45,780 nucleotides of DNA from Nitrososphaerales archaeon (GTDB lineage: Archaea > Thermoproteota > Nitrososphaeria > Nitrososphaerales > Nitrososphaeraceae). The stretch is taken from contig JARBAW010000132.1 in NCBI GenBank assembly GCA_029237505.1, positions 1 to 45,780 of the forward strand. The letters run 5' to 3'. Shown piece after piece: positions 1 through 8,954 of the stretch (positions are counted from its first letter, which is position 1; each line of letters starts with the position of its first letter). The translations under genes were made by a program, and so were the position numbers. The notes beneath the pieces were generated by a model that worked only from the letters and a program-made list of their open reading frames with translations, ran no database searches and was not told where the DNA came from.

Positions 1-42
1 CCAAAAATGGAACGGGCTAGACATTTAAGGACATAAAAGTAA

Positions 43-336
43 TTACCGACTTAATACTGATTTCATCATCTGTTTTTTTATTGCACATTCTATACAGTAG
101 ATTCCTCTGATGTCGAATGTACAGATATCATTATTGTTAGTACTAAAAATAGGATTATTTTCATTAATGCTAAATTCAACAATAGAAAATAATTGCACAA
201 AATCGCCGATTTTTCCATTTACCTGATTAAGAGAGTACAAAAAACCGAAAGATAGCATAACGCTATCAGAAAGTATTCTTTCGTTATAGTGTGAGAAATT
301 AGTCTTGTTAAATACAACTCCGAAGGCCAAATTCAT
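43..336 (-). CDS. hypothetical protein (97 aa)
   Basis: ORF only; start close to an AT-rich region, contains a CxxC; no family recognised. Confidence 0.4.
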   Translation of the reverse strand: MNLAFGVVFNKTNFSHYNERILSDSVMLSFGFLYSLNQVNGKIGDFVQLFSIVEFSINENNPIFSTNNNDICTFDIRGIYCIECAIKKQMMKSVLSR

Positions 337-503
337 TATGAGTTACCAATATTTAGCACTTATGTCATGTAACATAGCGCTTTATCTATGATATTAATGA
401 TATTGAACATTTTTAACTGATCTAGTGCCTGGGTGCCAAATATCTCACGGGGTTCTCTGATAAGGTTTAATTAATACTTCTCTGGTATCAATCAACGACC
501 ATC

Positions 504-950
504 ATGCGACCTTCTGGAAATTATGCATCGAGGGCACTTTTATTGTCTTTTGTTACATTTATTTCATCACACGGTTTTATCACAAACTCTTACACTAACG
601 AGGTATGGTCAGACCAAGAAGATAAGATTCATGAGGTTAGGAGCCAAATGTCAGTCACCGATCCCGGTTGTCCTACCGGCTTTTGGTACACTGATGTAAT
701 GAGAAATGAATGTACTGGAGAAGCAACAATCTCCAGGGAGTGTCCAAAAGACTTTAATCTTGTGCAAGGGGTTTGTTCAGGACCGGCTCAAGACTGTTCC
801 TCTAGAGGACCTGGATACAACATACAACATCCTCCAATTGCGGGATTTCAAATTTACTGTGCAGGACCACCAACAGACAAACCGATCTGTCCAACTGGGT
901 ATCGCCTTATGGAGGATAAGAAGTTTTGCATAGGTCCTCGACAGGCTTAG
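504..950 (+). CDS. secreted Cys-rich repeat protein, hypothetical
   Basis: N-terminal hydrophobic signal-like segment; 8 Cys in the mature part with repeated CPxGF/Y...CxGp motifs. Confidence 0.65.
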   Translation: MRPSGNYASRALLLSFVTFISSHGFITNSYTNEVWSDQEDKIHEVRSQMSVTDPGCPTGFWYTDVMRNECTGEATISRECPKDFNLVQGVCSGPAQDCSSRGPGYNIQHPPIAGFQIYCAGPPTDKPICPTGYRLMEDKKFCIGPRQA

Positions 951-1223
951 CGAATTTTTTTGTGAACTGTACAAAATAAAAAACGTCACATTACGACACA
1001 AAACTAAAAAAAAATCCATAAAACGCCATATTGCTTAATAATAGTCCTAAAAGGGAGATAAATTGAGCACTCATAATGGCTTAAAAATAACATTTTTTGG
1101 ATCGAAAAATTAATTTGCTAAAGCGCATAAAATCACTTTAATTGCCATTTACTGTCAAGTGTTGAAAAAGGTCATTATTCCCTAAATTAGATTCCACGTG
1201 ACGTGATAAAACGGACTAACAAA

Positions 1224-1775
1224 TCAGTCAGTTATTTGGTCGTTAATTGCGGTTGGATGCGCGTCTATTATTAGTGTAGATTTACCAAGATCTTTTGGCA
1301 GCTCAATAGAAGTTGCGTTATCAGGAGTAACCTCGTATCTTAATGTCTTTTTATTTTCGTCATAAACAGGATCAAATAATATCATTGTGGACGTATCTTG
1401 TCCTTGAATATCATCCACTACCATAATAGCATTAGGTGAATCTTCTGAAAAACTATCATCACCAACAGACCAATTACCTATAAACTCATTTGTTCCAATT
1501 GTTGTAACAATTCTATATGGTCGATCAGAAAATAGTATTGTCTTATCTGAAACGTTGTCTAATTCAAGCGCATAAGCGGTATCATTGATTCGAGTTATCG
1601 ATCCAGACTGTGCACTTTGAATACTAAGAAATTTTGCCGTGGTCATGTATCCGTCGATTGTCTGATTGGTTGATTCGGCGACCAGAAATTGTTCACCTTG
1701 AACCAAGTGATTGTAATATACCATCGCTGAAAGAATAGCAAAGGATATTGCAATGAGCAATATGAAATTGAGCAT
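1224..1775 (-). CDS. hypothetical protein with N-terminal membrane anchor
   Basis: Starts MLNFILLIAISFAILSAMVYY, followed by an extracellular-like domain. Confidence 0.65.
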   Translation of the reverse strand: MLNFILLIAISFAILSAMVYYNHLVQGEQFLVAESTNQTIDGYMTTAKFLSIQSAQSGSITRINDTAYALELDNVSDKTILFSDRPYRIVTTIGTNEFIGNWSVGDDSFSEDSPNAIMVVDDIQGQDTSTMILFDPVYDENKKTLRYEVTPDNATSIELPKDLGKSTLIIDAHPTAINDQITD

Positions 1776-1863
1776 AGAATTGTATTGTTTTATTAAATTA
1801 CTTAAATCTGTTGGTTCTACATTAACAATGAAATATCAAATGTAGTAATTTGTAGTAAAGATA

Positions 1864-2178
1864 CTATTTCCTAATAAATAACTTAAACATCTCATAACCA
1901 ATCCAACTAATTAGTAGTCCGATTATGCTAAGTGTGGCTAATAATGCATGATGACTAACCATGATTCCAACACGGTATACCTCATTTTCCTGAGTCTTGT
2001 ATCGATAATCATTAACGTAGTTATGTCCAAAGAAATACTCATTCTTGTCATCTATACCGTAGAATAACAAAATACTAACTGGAATTGCTGTAAACATGAT
2101 GGAAATCAGAATTTTGCGACTATAGAGATGTTTTAGAAAATCAGTCCTTGATCTTGCTTTGTCTTCTGTTCTCAACAA
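1864..2178 (-). CDS. small two-TM membrane protein, hypothetical
   Basis: Two hydrophobic segments (ISIMFTAIPVSILLFYG; ALLATLSIIGLLISWIGYEMF). Confidence 0.55.
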   Translation of the reverse strand: MLRTEDKARSRTDFLKHLYSRKILISIMFTAIPVSILLFYGIDDKNEYFFGHNYVNDYRYKTQENEVYRVGIMVSHHALLATLSIIGLLISWIGYEMFKLFIRK

Positions 2179-2416
2179 TTACTATTACTACTTTTCAGTG
2201 TGGATTATGCTTATAATGCTTCGTAACACTATTCTTCTGTTCTATGATTGAGAACGCTCGATAAATGTCACTCTTGAATTCAAATTATTCACTTTTCTCG
2301 CTGATTGATTTCACACGGGGTGAAAATATTATTAGATATCTTGAAATTGTATATTTCTTATGACAGGATGAAAAAAGAGATTACATAATTTTAATTAATT
2401 ATGATATCATAACTGC

Positions 2417-3220
2417 CTATCTTACCACAAGGTTATGTATGTGCCCAGTATGTACTGTGTGTCTGTGCTCACATTCTGTTCCCTCCGGCGGATTCAATTC
2501 ATCTCCAGATACACAGGCAAAGAACAGATCTCCTTTTTGGATCGGACCAATTTCAGGAACCTTGTCGAACACAAATGGAATTATCAAGGTATTGTGATCA
2601 GCCTCTTTGAGTAATTTCTGTGCATCAATCGTCTTTGTATTAAACTCACCTCTAATCATTGTAACCACTTTTAGTTCCTTGACATCTTTTCTGTCAGATA
2701 ATGGTATAGTAATTTGGAGTGTGGGATTATTTATCGTGGCATTTTCGCCACCGTTAGAAGTTTGGAATCTTCCTGTAGTAAGGGTTTTTTCAGTCCCTGA
2801 CCCAATGTTAACTGTGTTTTTTCCACCAGTGCTGCCAATATTTCCCTCCACACAAGAATAAGATTTCATTTCATTAGTCTGTCCGTTAAGATCATAAGCA
2901 CACGCAAAGAATTCATCTCTATCACCTACTTTAACAACATCATTTTTTTGATTGAATTTAAATGAAACAGTAGTGCTTTTTGATTTTAGATCATTAGCGG
3001 TCAAGTTCTTAACTTGAGTATCACCATTAGCTGATGCAACTACCTTCATTTTGACAGGGTCGCTTAATTTTTGTAAATTAATCTTTGCTTCGATTGTAAA
3101 ATCACTTGCTGCAAATGCAGAATTATGAGAGGAAATTACTGCAAATGACAAGAACATAAAGTACAAAAAACAAAGTGGTAAAGTTAACACTATTTTTCTC
3201 TTAATATCGGATTGGTCCAT
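2417..3220 (-). CDS. secreted protein with internal duplication (two GDxFFAC repeats), hypothetical
   Basis: ORF track extends to 3385, but MDQSDIKRKIVLTLPLCFLYFMFLSFAVISSHNSAFA at 3220 is a good signal peptide start with a TATA-like element just upstream. Confidence 0.7.
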   Translation of the reverse strand: MDQSDIKRKIVLTLPLCFLYFMFLSFAVISSHNSAFAASDFTIEAKINLQKLSDPVKMKVVASANGDTQVKNLTANDLKSKSTTVSFKFNQKNDVVKVGDRDEFFACAYDLNGQTNEMKSYSCVEGNIGSTGGKNTVNIGSGTEKTLTTGRFQTSNGGENATINNPTLQITIPLSDRKDVKELKVVTMIRGEFNTKTIDAQKLLKEADHNTLIIPFVFDKVPEIGPIQKGDLFFACVSGDELNPPEGTECEHRHTVHTGHIHNLVVR

Positions 3221-3241
3221 CAGTTTAATTAAAATTAAATC

Positions 3242-3253
3242 CCATATATATGA
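3242..3253 (-). promoter_or_regulatory. candidate TATA box for the 2417..3220 gene
   Basis: catatatatggg on the minus strand, about 25-30 nt upstream of the proposed ATG at 3220. Confidence 0.45.
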
Positions 3254-3257
3254 CACT

Positions 3258-3285
3258 AATTTCTTGATCATAATTTCTTGATCAT
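3258..3285. repeat. 14-bp perfect tandem direct repeat aatttcttgatcat x2
   Basis: Direct reading; lies immediately upstream of a TATA-like element (3242-3253) on the minus strand. Confidence 0.8.
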
Positions 3286-3759
3286 AATTTTTATCCAATA
3301 TTTTACCTAAGTTTTGAAGTGATCGATATAGGTTAAATCGGAAATTCACAGGGTAAAACATTCGGATTATGTCTAAATATTTCATAGCTTGCTATTGAGT
3401 AGTTTTTCTTCATCGAAATGAGCGCACAAGTGGACCCAGATGAGCGCCCTTCATAAGATCGTGATAGTAACATTCAATCAGATTTAGGACCATATTCATT
3501 GGTAATGCCCGTGCTGATTTTAATTTACGAAGATAGGAAATTACGAGTAATTGGAAGACTAACCAATTCATAAATCAATATTGAGCATGAACAGTGTATT
3601 TTCAAAGATTTTTGTGCACTTCATCTGTCCAAAATATCAAAAAATCTAATCCTGCCACCAATACTACTTCACCCGTCCAAACACGTTATTTCAATAAATT
3701 CATTGAATTTTGATTGGAAATCCTTATATGAGTAAAAAAATCATCCGATTCATACGAAT

Positions 3760-4131
3760 ATGAGCACAGAAGTCGTGGTCTTACGTGATTATAACAACCA
3801 ATTAATGAACAGGAGAGAACTCCAGGTCATATTTAGAAATGTCTCAGGAAATATAAAAAAGAAAGATGCAATCGAAACAATATCCAAATCAAACAATGTG
3901 GATTTAAAGACAATCATACCGATTGAAATCAAATGCAATAAGGGAAGCACTGACGTTAATGGTTTTTTCCATATCTACAAAGATGAGAAAAGCGCCCAAG
4001 ATACTTTACCAAAATACATATCAATGAGATTGATAGACAAGGCAGAAAGAAAGAAAATATTTGACGAAGCAAAAGCTCAAAAATTGAAAGAAAAGCAGCA
4101 AAGTTCAGAAAAGGGAAAATCAAAGAAATAG
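3760..4131 (+). CDS. rps24e: 30S ribosomal protein S24e
   Basis: Protein similarity by eye (NRRELQVIFRNVSGNIKKKDAIETI); adjacent to S27ae. Confidence 0.9.
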   Translation: MSTEVVVLRDYNNQLMNRRELQVIFRNVSGNIKKKDAIETISKSNNVDLKTIIPIEIKCNKGSTDVNGFFHIYKDEKSAQDTLPKYISMRLIDKAERKKIFDEAKAQKLKEKQQSSEKGKSKK

Positions 4132-4141
4132 TGATAAAGAC

Positions 4142-4327
4142 ATGGCAGACAAAAAGAATGATTCAAAAACACAAATTTACACATTCTATGATATCTCTGG
4201 AGACAAAGTAACTAGAAAGAAAAGGGATTGCCCTAGATGCGGAAAGGGCGTTTTCATGGCAGAACATAAGGATAGAAACACTTGCGGTAAATGTGGATTT
4301 ACTGAATTCAAGCAGAAGTCAAAATAG
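4142..4327 (+). CDS. rps27ae: 30S ribosomal protein S27ae
   Basis: CPRCGKGVFMAEHKDRNTCGKCGFTEF zinc ribbon. Confidence 0.93.
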   Translation: MADKKNDSKTQIYTFYDISGDKVTRKKRDCPRCGKGVFMAEHKDRNTCGKCGFTEFKQKSK

Positions 4328-4360
4328 TCACATTTATTCTTCAAAGTTCACAAAGACTAC

Positions 4361-5434
4361 TTAGTTTAGCAAATTTTCTTCGTTCAAAATATCCAAAATA
4401 TCAGACTTGACACAACTGCATTTTTTACCCACTATTTGTCCGAGAGTTGGAGAAATATCGGCGTCTTCACCTTCAATAAACTTTCTAATGGGAAGTCCAT
4501 TATCACATGTTATCGTCAATTCTAATTTTCTAGGCGTCTTGAGTTTCAAATTTATCCCATAAATGAATTTCCAGTTTTTGTTTTTCCTGTTGATAAGCTC
4601 GATCATCAATATTCCTGAATCAGTCAAATTCCTAAAATCAACAGGTTTCAGCTTTTCTTCAAAAGAAACTACAATCAGAACTTTTTTTACATAAAGTGGA
4701 GCAGAGTTCGGCAATGATCTTATCTTTTCAATTAATCTAAACAAGATCCCATTAGATTGAATGGATAAGGTTTGTTTGAAACTAACTATTTTTGAATTTT
4801 TTATTGTCACATAAAATGGTCTGCCATTTCCAAGTACCAAACTTTCGGGCTCCTCTTTTCCAATTGGCCAAAACGTTATGGAATCAGAATTGAATTTATC
4901 AGATATTACTTTCTTCAAGATTTTTTCAATGTGATGCTGATTGACTTCCATTGTATTAGTAGCAGTAGAATTTTTAGTCTTTATTTGAAACCCCTTTAAC
5001 TTATTATAGCGTCCTCTTAAAATTACCGTGCTTGAGCTGACAGAGACAGTTGTTTCAAATCTTCTACTAATCTGTACGTTGATGGTAATGTCCGGATAAT
5101 CTAGATCAGCTTTCTTTTTCGAAGTCTTGCCAAAGTTCTTTCTAATTTCTCGGAGCAGACTTGTTTTGATATTTTCTTTACCTCTGATCTTGAATCTAGA
5201 CCTAAATTTGTCTTCACTTTCATAAAAGCTGGGATCTAGTGTAAGCCCAATTAGGAATGTGTCATATTGATAATTTCTAGTTGCCTGGATAATCCTGTTA
5301 CTTATTTCGTCCAATTGGTTCCATAAACCTCTACATATCTGACAATTTTTAGCAAATTTTTGAAGACGGTAGTTCTTAATATGTTGCCTTTCTGAACACC
5401 ATTTACATAGATTATACTCTGATCTAGTTTTCAA
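4361..5434 (-). CDS. pus10: Pus10-family tRNA pseudouridine(54/55) synthase
   Basis: N-terminal CxxC...CxxC zinc motif, LGNGRPF motif, C-terminal GLPIRKFIEGEDADISPTLGQIVG typical of Pus10; catalytic motif divergent. Confidence 0.8.
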   Translation of the reverse strand: MKTRSEYNLCKWCSERQHIKNYRLQKFAKNCQICRGLWNQLDEISNRIIQATRNYQYDTFLIGLTLDPSFYESEDKFRSRFKIRGKENIKTSLLREIRKNFGKTSKKKADLDYPDITINVQISRRFETTVSVSSSTVILRGRYNKLKGFQIKTKNSTATNTMEVNQHHIEKILKKVISDKFNSDSITFWPIGKEEPESLVLGNGRPFYVTIKNSKIVSFKQTLSIQSNGILFRLIEKIRSLPNSAPLYVKKVLIVVSFEEKLKPVDFRNLTDSGILMIELINRKNKNWKFIYGINLKLKTPRKLELTITCDNGLPIRKFIEGEDADISPTLGQIVGKKCSCVKSDILDILNEENLLN

Positions 5435-5448
5435 TTAGACGCATCGTA

Positions 5449-6813
5449 CTATCCTATGCCTAATCTTCTCATCATACCTTGCATTTGTCTTCCCTTACTT
5501 TGTTTAATCATGCTCTTGGAATTGTTGAAATTCTTTATCAGATCCTTCACGTCATGTTCGGCAACACCTGAACCTCTTGCTATCCTTTTTCGTCGCGAAT
5601 CATTTATCACCTCTGGATTTTTTTTCTCCTGTTTTGTCATTGATTGTATAATGTACCGCCATTTTACCAATTTACCCTGTATTGCGTCAAGCTGATCTTC
5701 TTTAACTAATCCAGACAGACCAGGCATATTATCGATAATGTTCCTAAAACCCATTTTTCCAACGCTTTCCATTTGTGAATAAAAGTCTTCAATGGTCATC
5801 TTCCCGCTCATTACTCGCTTGGATTGATTTTCATCTGCCTGTAATTCTAAATCTTTTGCTAGGTCCAAAATTGCTTTAATGTCTCCCATTCCCAGCAACC
5901 TACCAACAAATCTTGTGGGACTGAACTCTTCGAGATCGTCAATTCTTTCACCGTTTCCTATAAAGAAGATCTTTGAACCTGTTACTGCCGATGCAGCCAG
6001 AGCTCCACCACCCTTCGCAGTCCCATCCAGTTTTGTAATGATGATACCGCCAACAGGAACCGTATCATGGAATGATTTGGCCTGACTATATGCCTGCTGA
6101 CCTATTGTACCATCAATTACCAGCAGAATTAGATCAGGCTTTGAAATCTTGTACATGCTTTTCATTTCTTCTAAAAGCTCAGTTTCATCTTTATGTCTGC
6201 CAGCAGTATCAATTATTACAACATCCGACCCTGCATCTTTAAAATAATCAAGTCCCTTCTTAACTATTGAAGGTGCATCTTTATTTGATTCGTCACCGTA
6301 CACTTCAACATTTATCTTGACACAATTCATTTTAAGTTGTGTAAGAGCGCCAGGTCTCCATGTATCTGCCCCAATTACCCCAACATGATATCCATGCTTT
6401 GTAAGCCATCTTGCCAATTTTGCAGTGACTGTTGTTTTACCACTTCCCTGGATACCAAACATCAATACGATATTGAGTTTTCCAGGAGAAATGGGAATGA
6501 CCTGGTTCTCAGTCTGACTGTTTTGGCTTTGAGCATTAGACTCTCCTGTGTAGCCCATCAATCGTGAAAGTTCATCATAAAGGATTGAGACAATATGATC
6601 TTTCCTAGATAATCCCTTAGGTGGAGTCTCCTCTAGAGATCTCTTTTTCAAGTTTTGTGTAATATTCAATACCAATCTTACGTTAACGTCGGATTGAAGC
6701 AGCGCTCTTTGTACATCCTTGCATAATGAATCTATCAGTTCTTCATTTACGTCAGATGCACCCACTAGTTTTTTTAGAGCCGTCCCAAGACTTGAGCGAA
6801 GATTATCTAGCAT
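5449..6813 (-). CDS. srp54: signal recognition particle SRP54
   Basis: GIQGSGKTTVTAKLA, DTAGRHKDE, TKLDGTAKGGGAL; Met-rich C-terminal M domain. Confidence 0.97.
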   Translation of the reverse strand: MLDNLRSSLGTALKKLVGASDVNEELIDSLCKDVQRALLQSDVNVRLVLNITQNLKKRSLEETPPKGLSRKDHIVSILYDELSRLMGYTGESNAQSQNSQTENQVIPISPGKLNIVLMFGIQGSGKTTVTAKLARWLTKHGYHVGVIGADTWRPGALTQLKMNCVKINVEVYGDESNKDAPSIVKKGLDYFKDAGSDVVIIDTAGRHKDETELLEEMKSMYKISKPDLILLVIDGTIGQQAYSQAKSFHDTVPVGGIIITKLDGTAKGGGALAASAVTGSKIFFIGNGERIDDLEEFSPTRFVGRLLGMGDIKAILDLAKDLELQADENQSKRVMSGKMTIEDFYSQMESVGKMGFRNIIDNMPGLSGLVKEDQLDAIQGKLVKWRYIIQSMTKQEKKNPEVINDSRRKRIARGSGVAEHDVKDLIKNFNNSKSMIKQSKGRQMQGMMRRLGIG

Positions 6814-7499
6814 TACTTGTCTATTAAATCATAATCTATTATTTCAAATATTCCATTGTCGCCAAACCATTTGACTATTCCCTCTCTGATCTCCAGTTTC
6901 TTCTTGTAAATTGGGCAATCAACAACCAATGTCTCTGCCTCTCCTCCTTCAAAACTCAGGTTAAAACCATATTTTGCAGATAGGAACTCCAACTTTGTTA
7001 AATTCTCACGATTAAGAGTACTTCCAAGCCATTCTTTACCCAATCCCAATGCAGATACTCCAACAATAATTATTTTGAATTTTTCATCAATCAATTGATT
7101 AAGGTAGTTTCTCGGATTCAAATTCCACAAGGGAGAATATATTGACAATTGAAGATCCTCACATACTTTCTGAAAATTTTTTTTTTGAAACATGCTTGCA
7201 ATTCCCCCGTGCACAATTCCATCTATATGGAACTCATCCTTTACAATTGAGAGTGCTTTTTCTAGAACAGACATTTCACTTTCTAGGCTGGAAGTCCTTG
7301 ATTGAAAATTTCTTACTGGCAAATCGATTGCCTGTGCAAGTGCTTTTGTAAGGTGGATGTTTGGAAAATGGAAAAGTAAACTATCACCAATTTCAGGCAT
7401 TATAGAAATTAAGCATACTACATCATGACCAAGCCTCCTCATCTCAAAAATGGAGTAATTACTATCTTTTCCTCCTGAATACAATGAAGCTAATTTCAT
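6813..7499 (-). CDS. dph6: diphthine--ammonia ligase / MJ0570-type ATP pyrophosphatase
   Basis: MKLASLYSGGKDSNYSIFEM, VHGGIAS, FEGGEAETLVVDCP. Confidence 0.9.
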   Translation of the reverse strand: MKLASLYSGGKDSNYSIFEMRRLGHDVVCLISIMPEIGDSLLFHFPNIHLTKALAQAIDLPVRNFQSRTSSLESEMSVLEKALSIVKDEFHIDGIVHGGIASMFQKKNFQKVCEDLQLSIYSPLWNLNPRNYLNQLIDEKFKIIIVGVSALGLGKEWLGSTLNRENLTKLEFLSAKYGFNLSFEGGEAETLVVDCPIYKKKLEIREGIVKWFGDNGIFEIIDYDLIDK

Positions 7500-7608
7500 T
7501 TTTTATAATATTAGTAAGGAAATCATATTGGTCATATATTCATTGAACTAGAATTTAAAAAAAAGTAATTGTAAGATTTTTTTACCTCTCTACAAAATCA
7601 TTGTTTAG

Positions 7609-8394
7609 ATGAAAATATCTGAAGGCGCATATGTCCTATTTTTTTATCAAGCAACTAAGAATTGGTTAACAAAGGTGGAAAAGAGCAAGAAACTACACAC
7701 ACATATTGGAATAATAGATTTTGATCAGGTAATAGGACTTGAGTATGGCTCTTCTATCGTTACACCCAAGCAGAAAATGGTTTACCTCTTAGAACCATCA
7801 GTCTATGACTTTGTCATGAAGTCCGACAGAAAAACTCAGATTGTATATCCAAAGGATTTAGGATACATAGCAATTAGAACTGGACTAAAGAGCGGGTCTA
7901 ATGTTCTTGAAATAGGGACAGGAAGTGCTTCACTAACGACATTCTTTGCCAGTCTCGTAGAACCTGGAGGACATGTCTTTACTTACGACGTTAATGAAGA
8001 ATTTATGGAAATCGCCAGTAGGAATCTCAAGAAATCAGGAATGGAAAAAAATGTTACAATGTTCAAACATGATATAATGAAGCAAGGATTGGAACAATCC
8101 AACATTGATGTTGCAATTATTGATTTAGGAGATCCCTGGAATGTATTGCATGTTGTTCACCAATCTCTAAAAAACAGCGGATCTGTTGCAATAATATGTC
8201 CAACCATGAATCAATTGGAAAAGACTGCCAAACGATTGTACGAAGTAGGTTTTACAGATATAGAAAGTTCTGAAATAATGATCCGCAACATAGAGGCAAG
8301 GGAAGGAAAAACAAGACCGTCAACGCGTATGATTGGCCATACAACATACCTCATATTCGCCAGAAAAATTATTCAAGACATGATACAAAAGTAG
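7609..8394 (+). CDS. trmI: tRNA (adenine-57/58-N1) methyltransferase TrmI
   Basis: VYPKDLGYIAIRTGLKSGSNVLEIGTGSASLT, DVAIIDLGDPWN. Confidence 0.92.
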   Translation: MKISEGAYVLFFYQATKNWLTKVEKSKKLHTHIGIIDFDQVIGLEYGSSIVTPKQKMVYLLEPSVYDFVMKSDRKTQIVYPKDLGYIAIRTGLKSGSNVLEIGTGSASLTTFFASLVEPGGHVFTYDVNEEFMEIASRNLKKSGMEKNVTMFKHDIMKQGLEQSNIDVAIIDLGDPWNVLHVVHQSLKNSGSVAIICPTMNQLEKTAKRLYEVGFTDIESSEIMIRNIEAREGKTRPSTRMIGHTTYLIFARKIIQDMIQK

Positions 8395-8615
8395 GAATCA
8401 ATGTAGAGAATCTGAAATTGTAAACCGCAAATTATTATTAATAGATTTCCAGTTTAATGCATTGGAGCAACATCAATCTTGAACATTTTATCAAGTCGAC
8501 TCTAATGATTTTCCATAATCATAACCGACCAAGAGAACAAAAGCTCATTGTTTGAGATTAATAACGCAATTCAAATTGAAGTAAGAGAGCTATTCTTATA
8601 AGGAACCACCATAAC

Positions 8616-8894
8616 TTGAATATGTTGGCAACTGAAGGTTATTGTGTAAAATGTAAAGCAAAGAGGCAAATGAAAGATGAATCACAGGTCGTCATGAAAA
8701 ATGGAAGACCTGCAACAAAGGGAACATGTTCGGTTTGTGGAACCAAAATGTTCAAGATTGGCGGTGGTCCTAGCAAAGCGGTCAAGAAAGGCAAGACGAA
8801 ACCAAAAGCAAAATCAAAGGCAAAATCAAAAGCAAAATCAAAGGCAAAATCAAAAGCAAAATCAAAGGCAAAATCAAAAGCAAGAAGACGATAA
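8616..8894 (+). CDS. DUF5679-like zinc-ribbon protein with Lys/Ala/Ser-rich tail
   Basis: YCVKCKAKRQMKDESQVVMKNGRPATKGTCSVCGTKMFKIG followed by AKSK repeats. Confidence 0.8.
   Translation: MNMLATEGYCVKCKAKRQMKDESQVVMKNGRPATKGTCSVCGTKMFKIGGGPSKAVKKGKTKPKAKSKAKSKAKSKAKSKAKSKAKSKARRR
8808..8879 (+). repeat. 12-bp tandem repeat gcaaaatcaaar, six units (three 24-bp alternating units)
   Basis: Direct reading; encodes (AKSK)n. Confidence 0.92.
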
Positions 8895-8954
8895 AATCCT
8901 AAATTTCTCTTTTATCTTTTTATTTTAAGAGTTAGAAATTAATTTGATCTAGTA

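Noticed and set aside
2310-2327. Short inverted repeat tttcac-acggg-gtgaaa in an intergenic gap
   Set aside because: Only about 6 bp stem in AT-rich sequence; could be chance or a minor hairpin, no supporting context.
5456-7351. Plus-strand ORFs opposite srp54 and dph6
   Set aside because: Antisense to strongly supported conserved genes; no family features.
8808-8879. Regular repeats as CRISPR-like array
   Set aside because: No unique spacers; tandem 12-bp coding repeat.
8701-8928. QKQNQRQNQKQNQ repeat ORF
   Set aside because: Shifted frame over the AKSK repeat of 8616-8894; the zinc-ribbon frame is clearly the real one.
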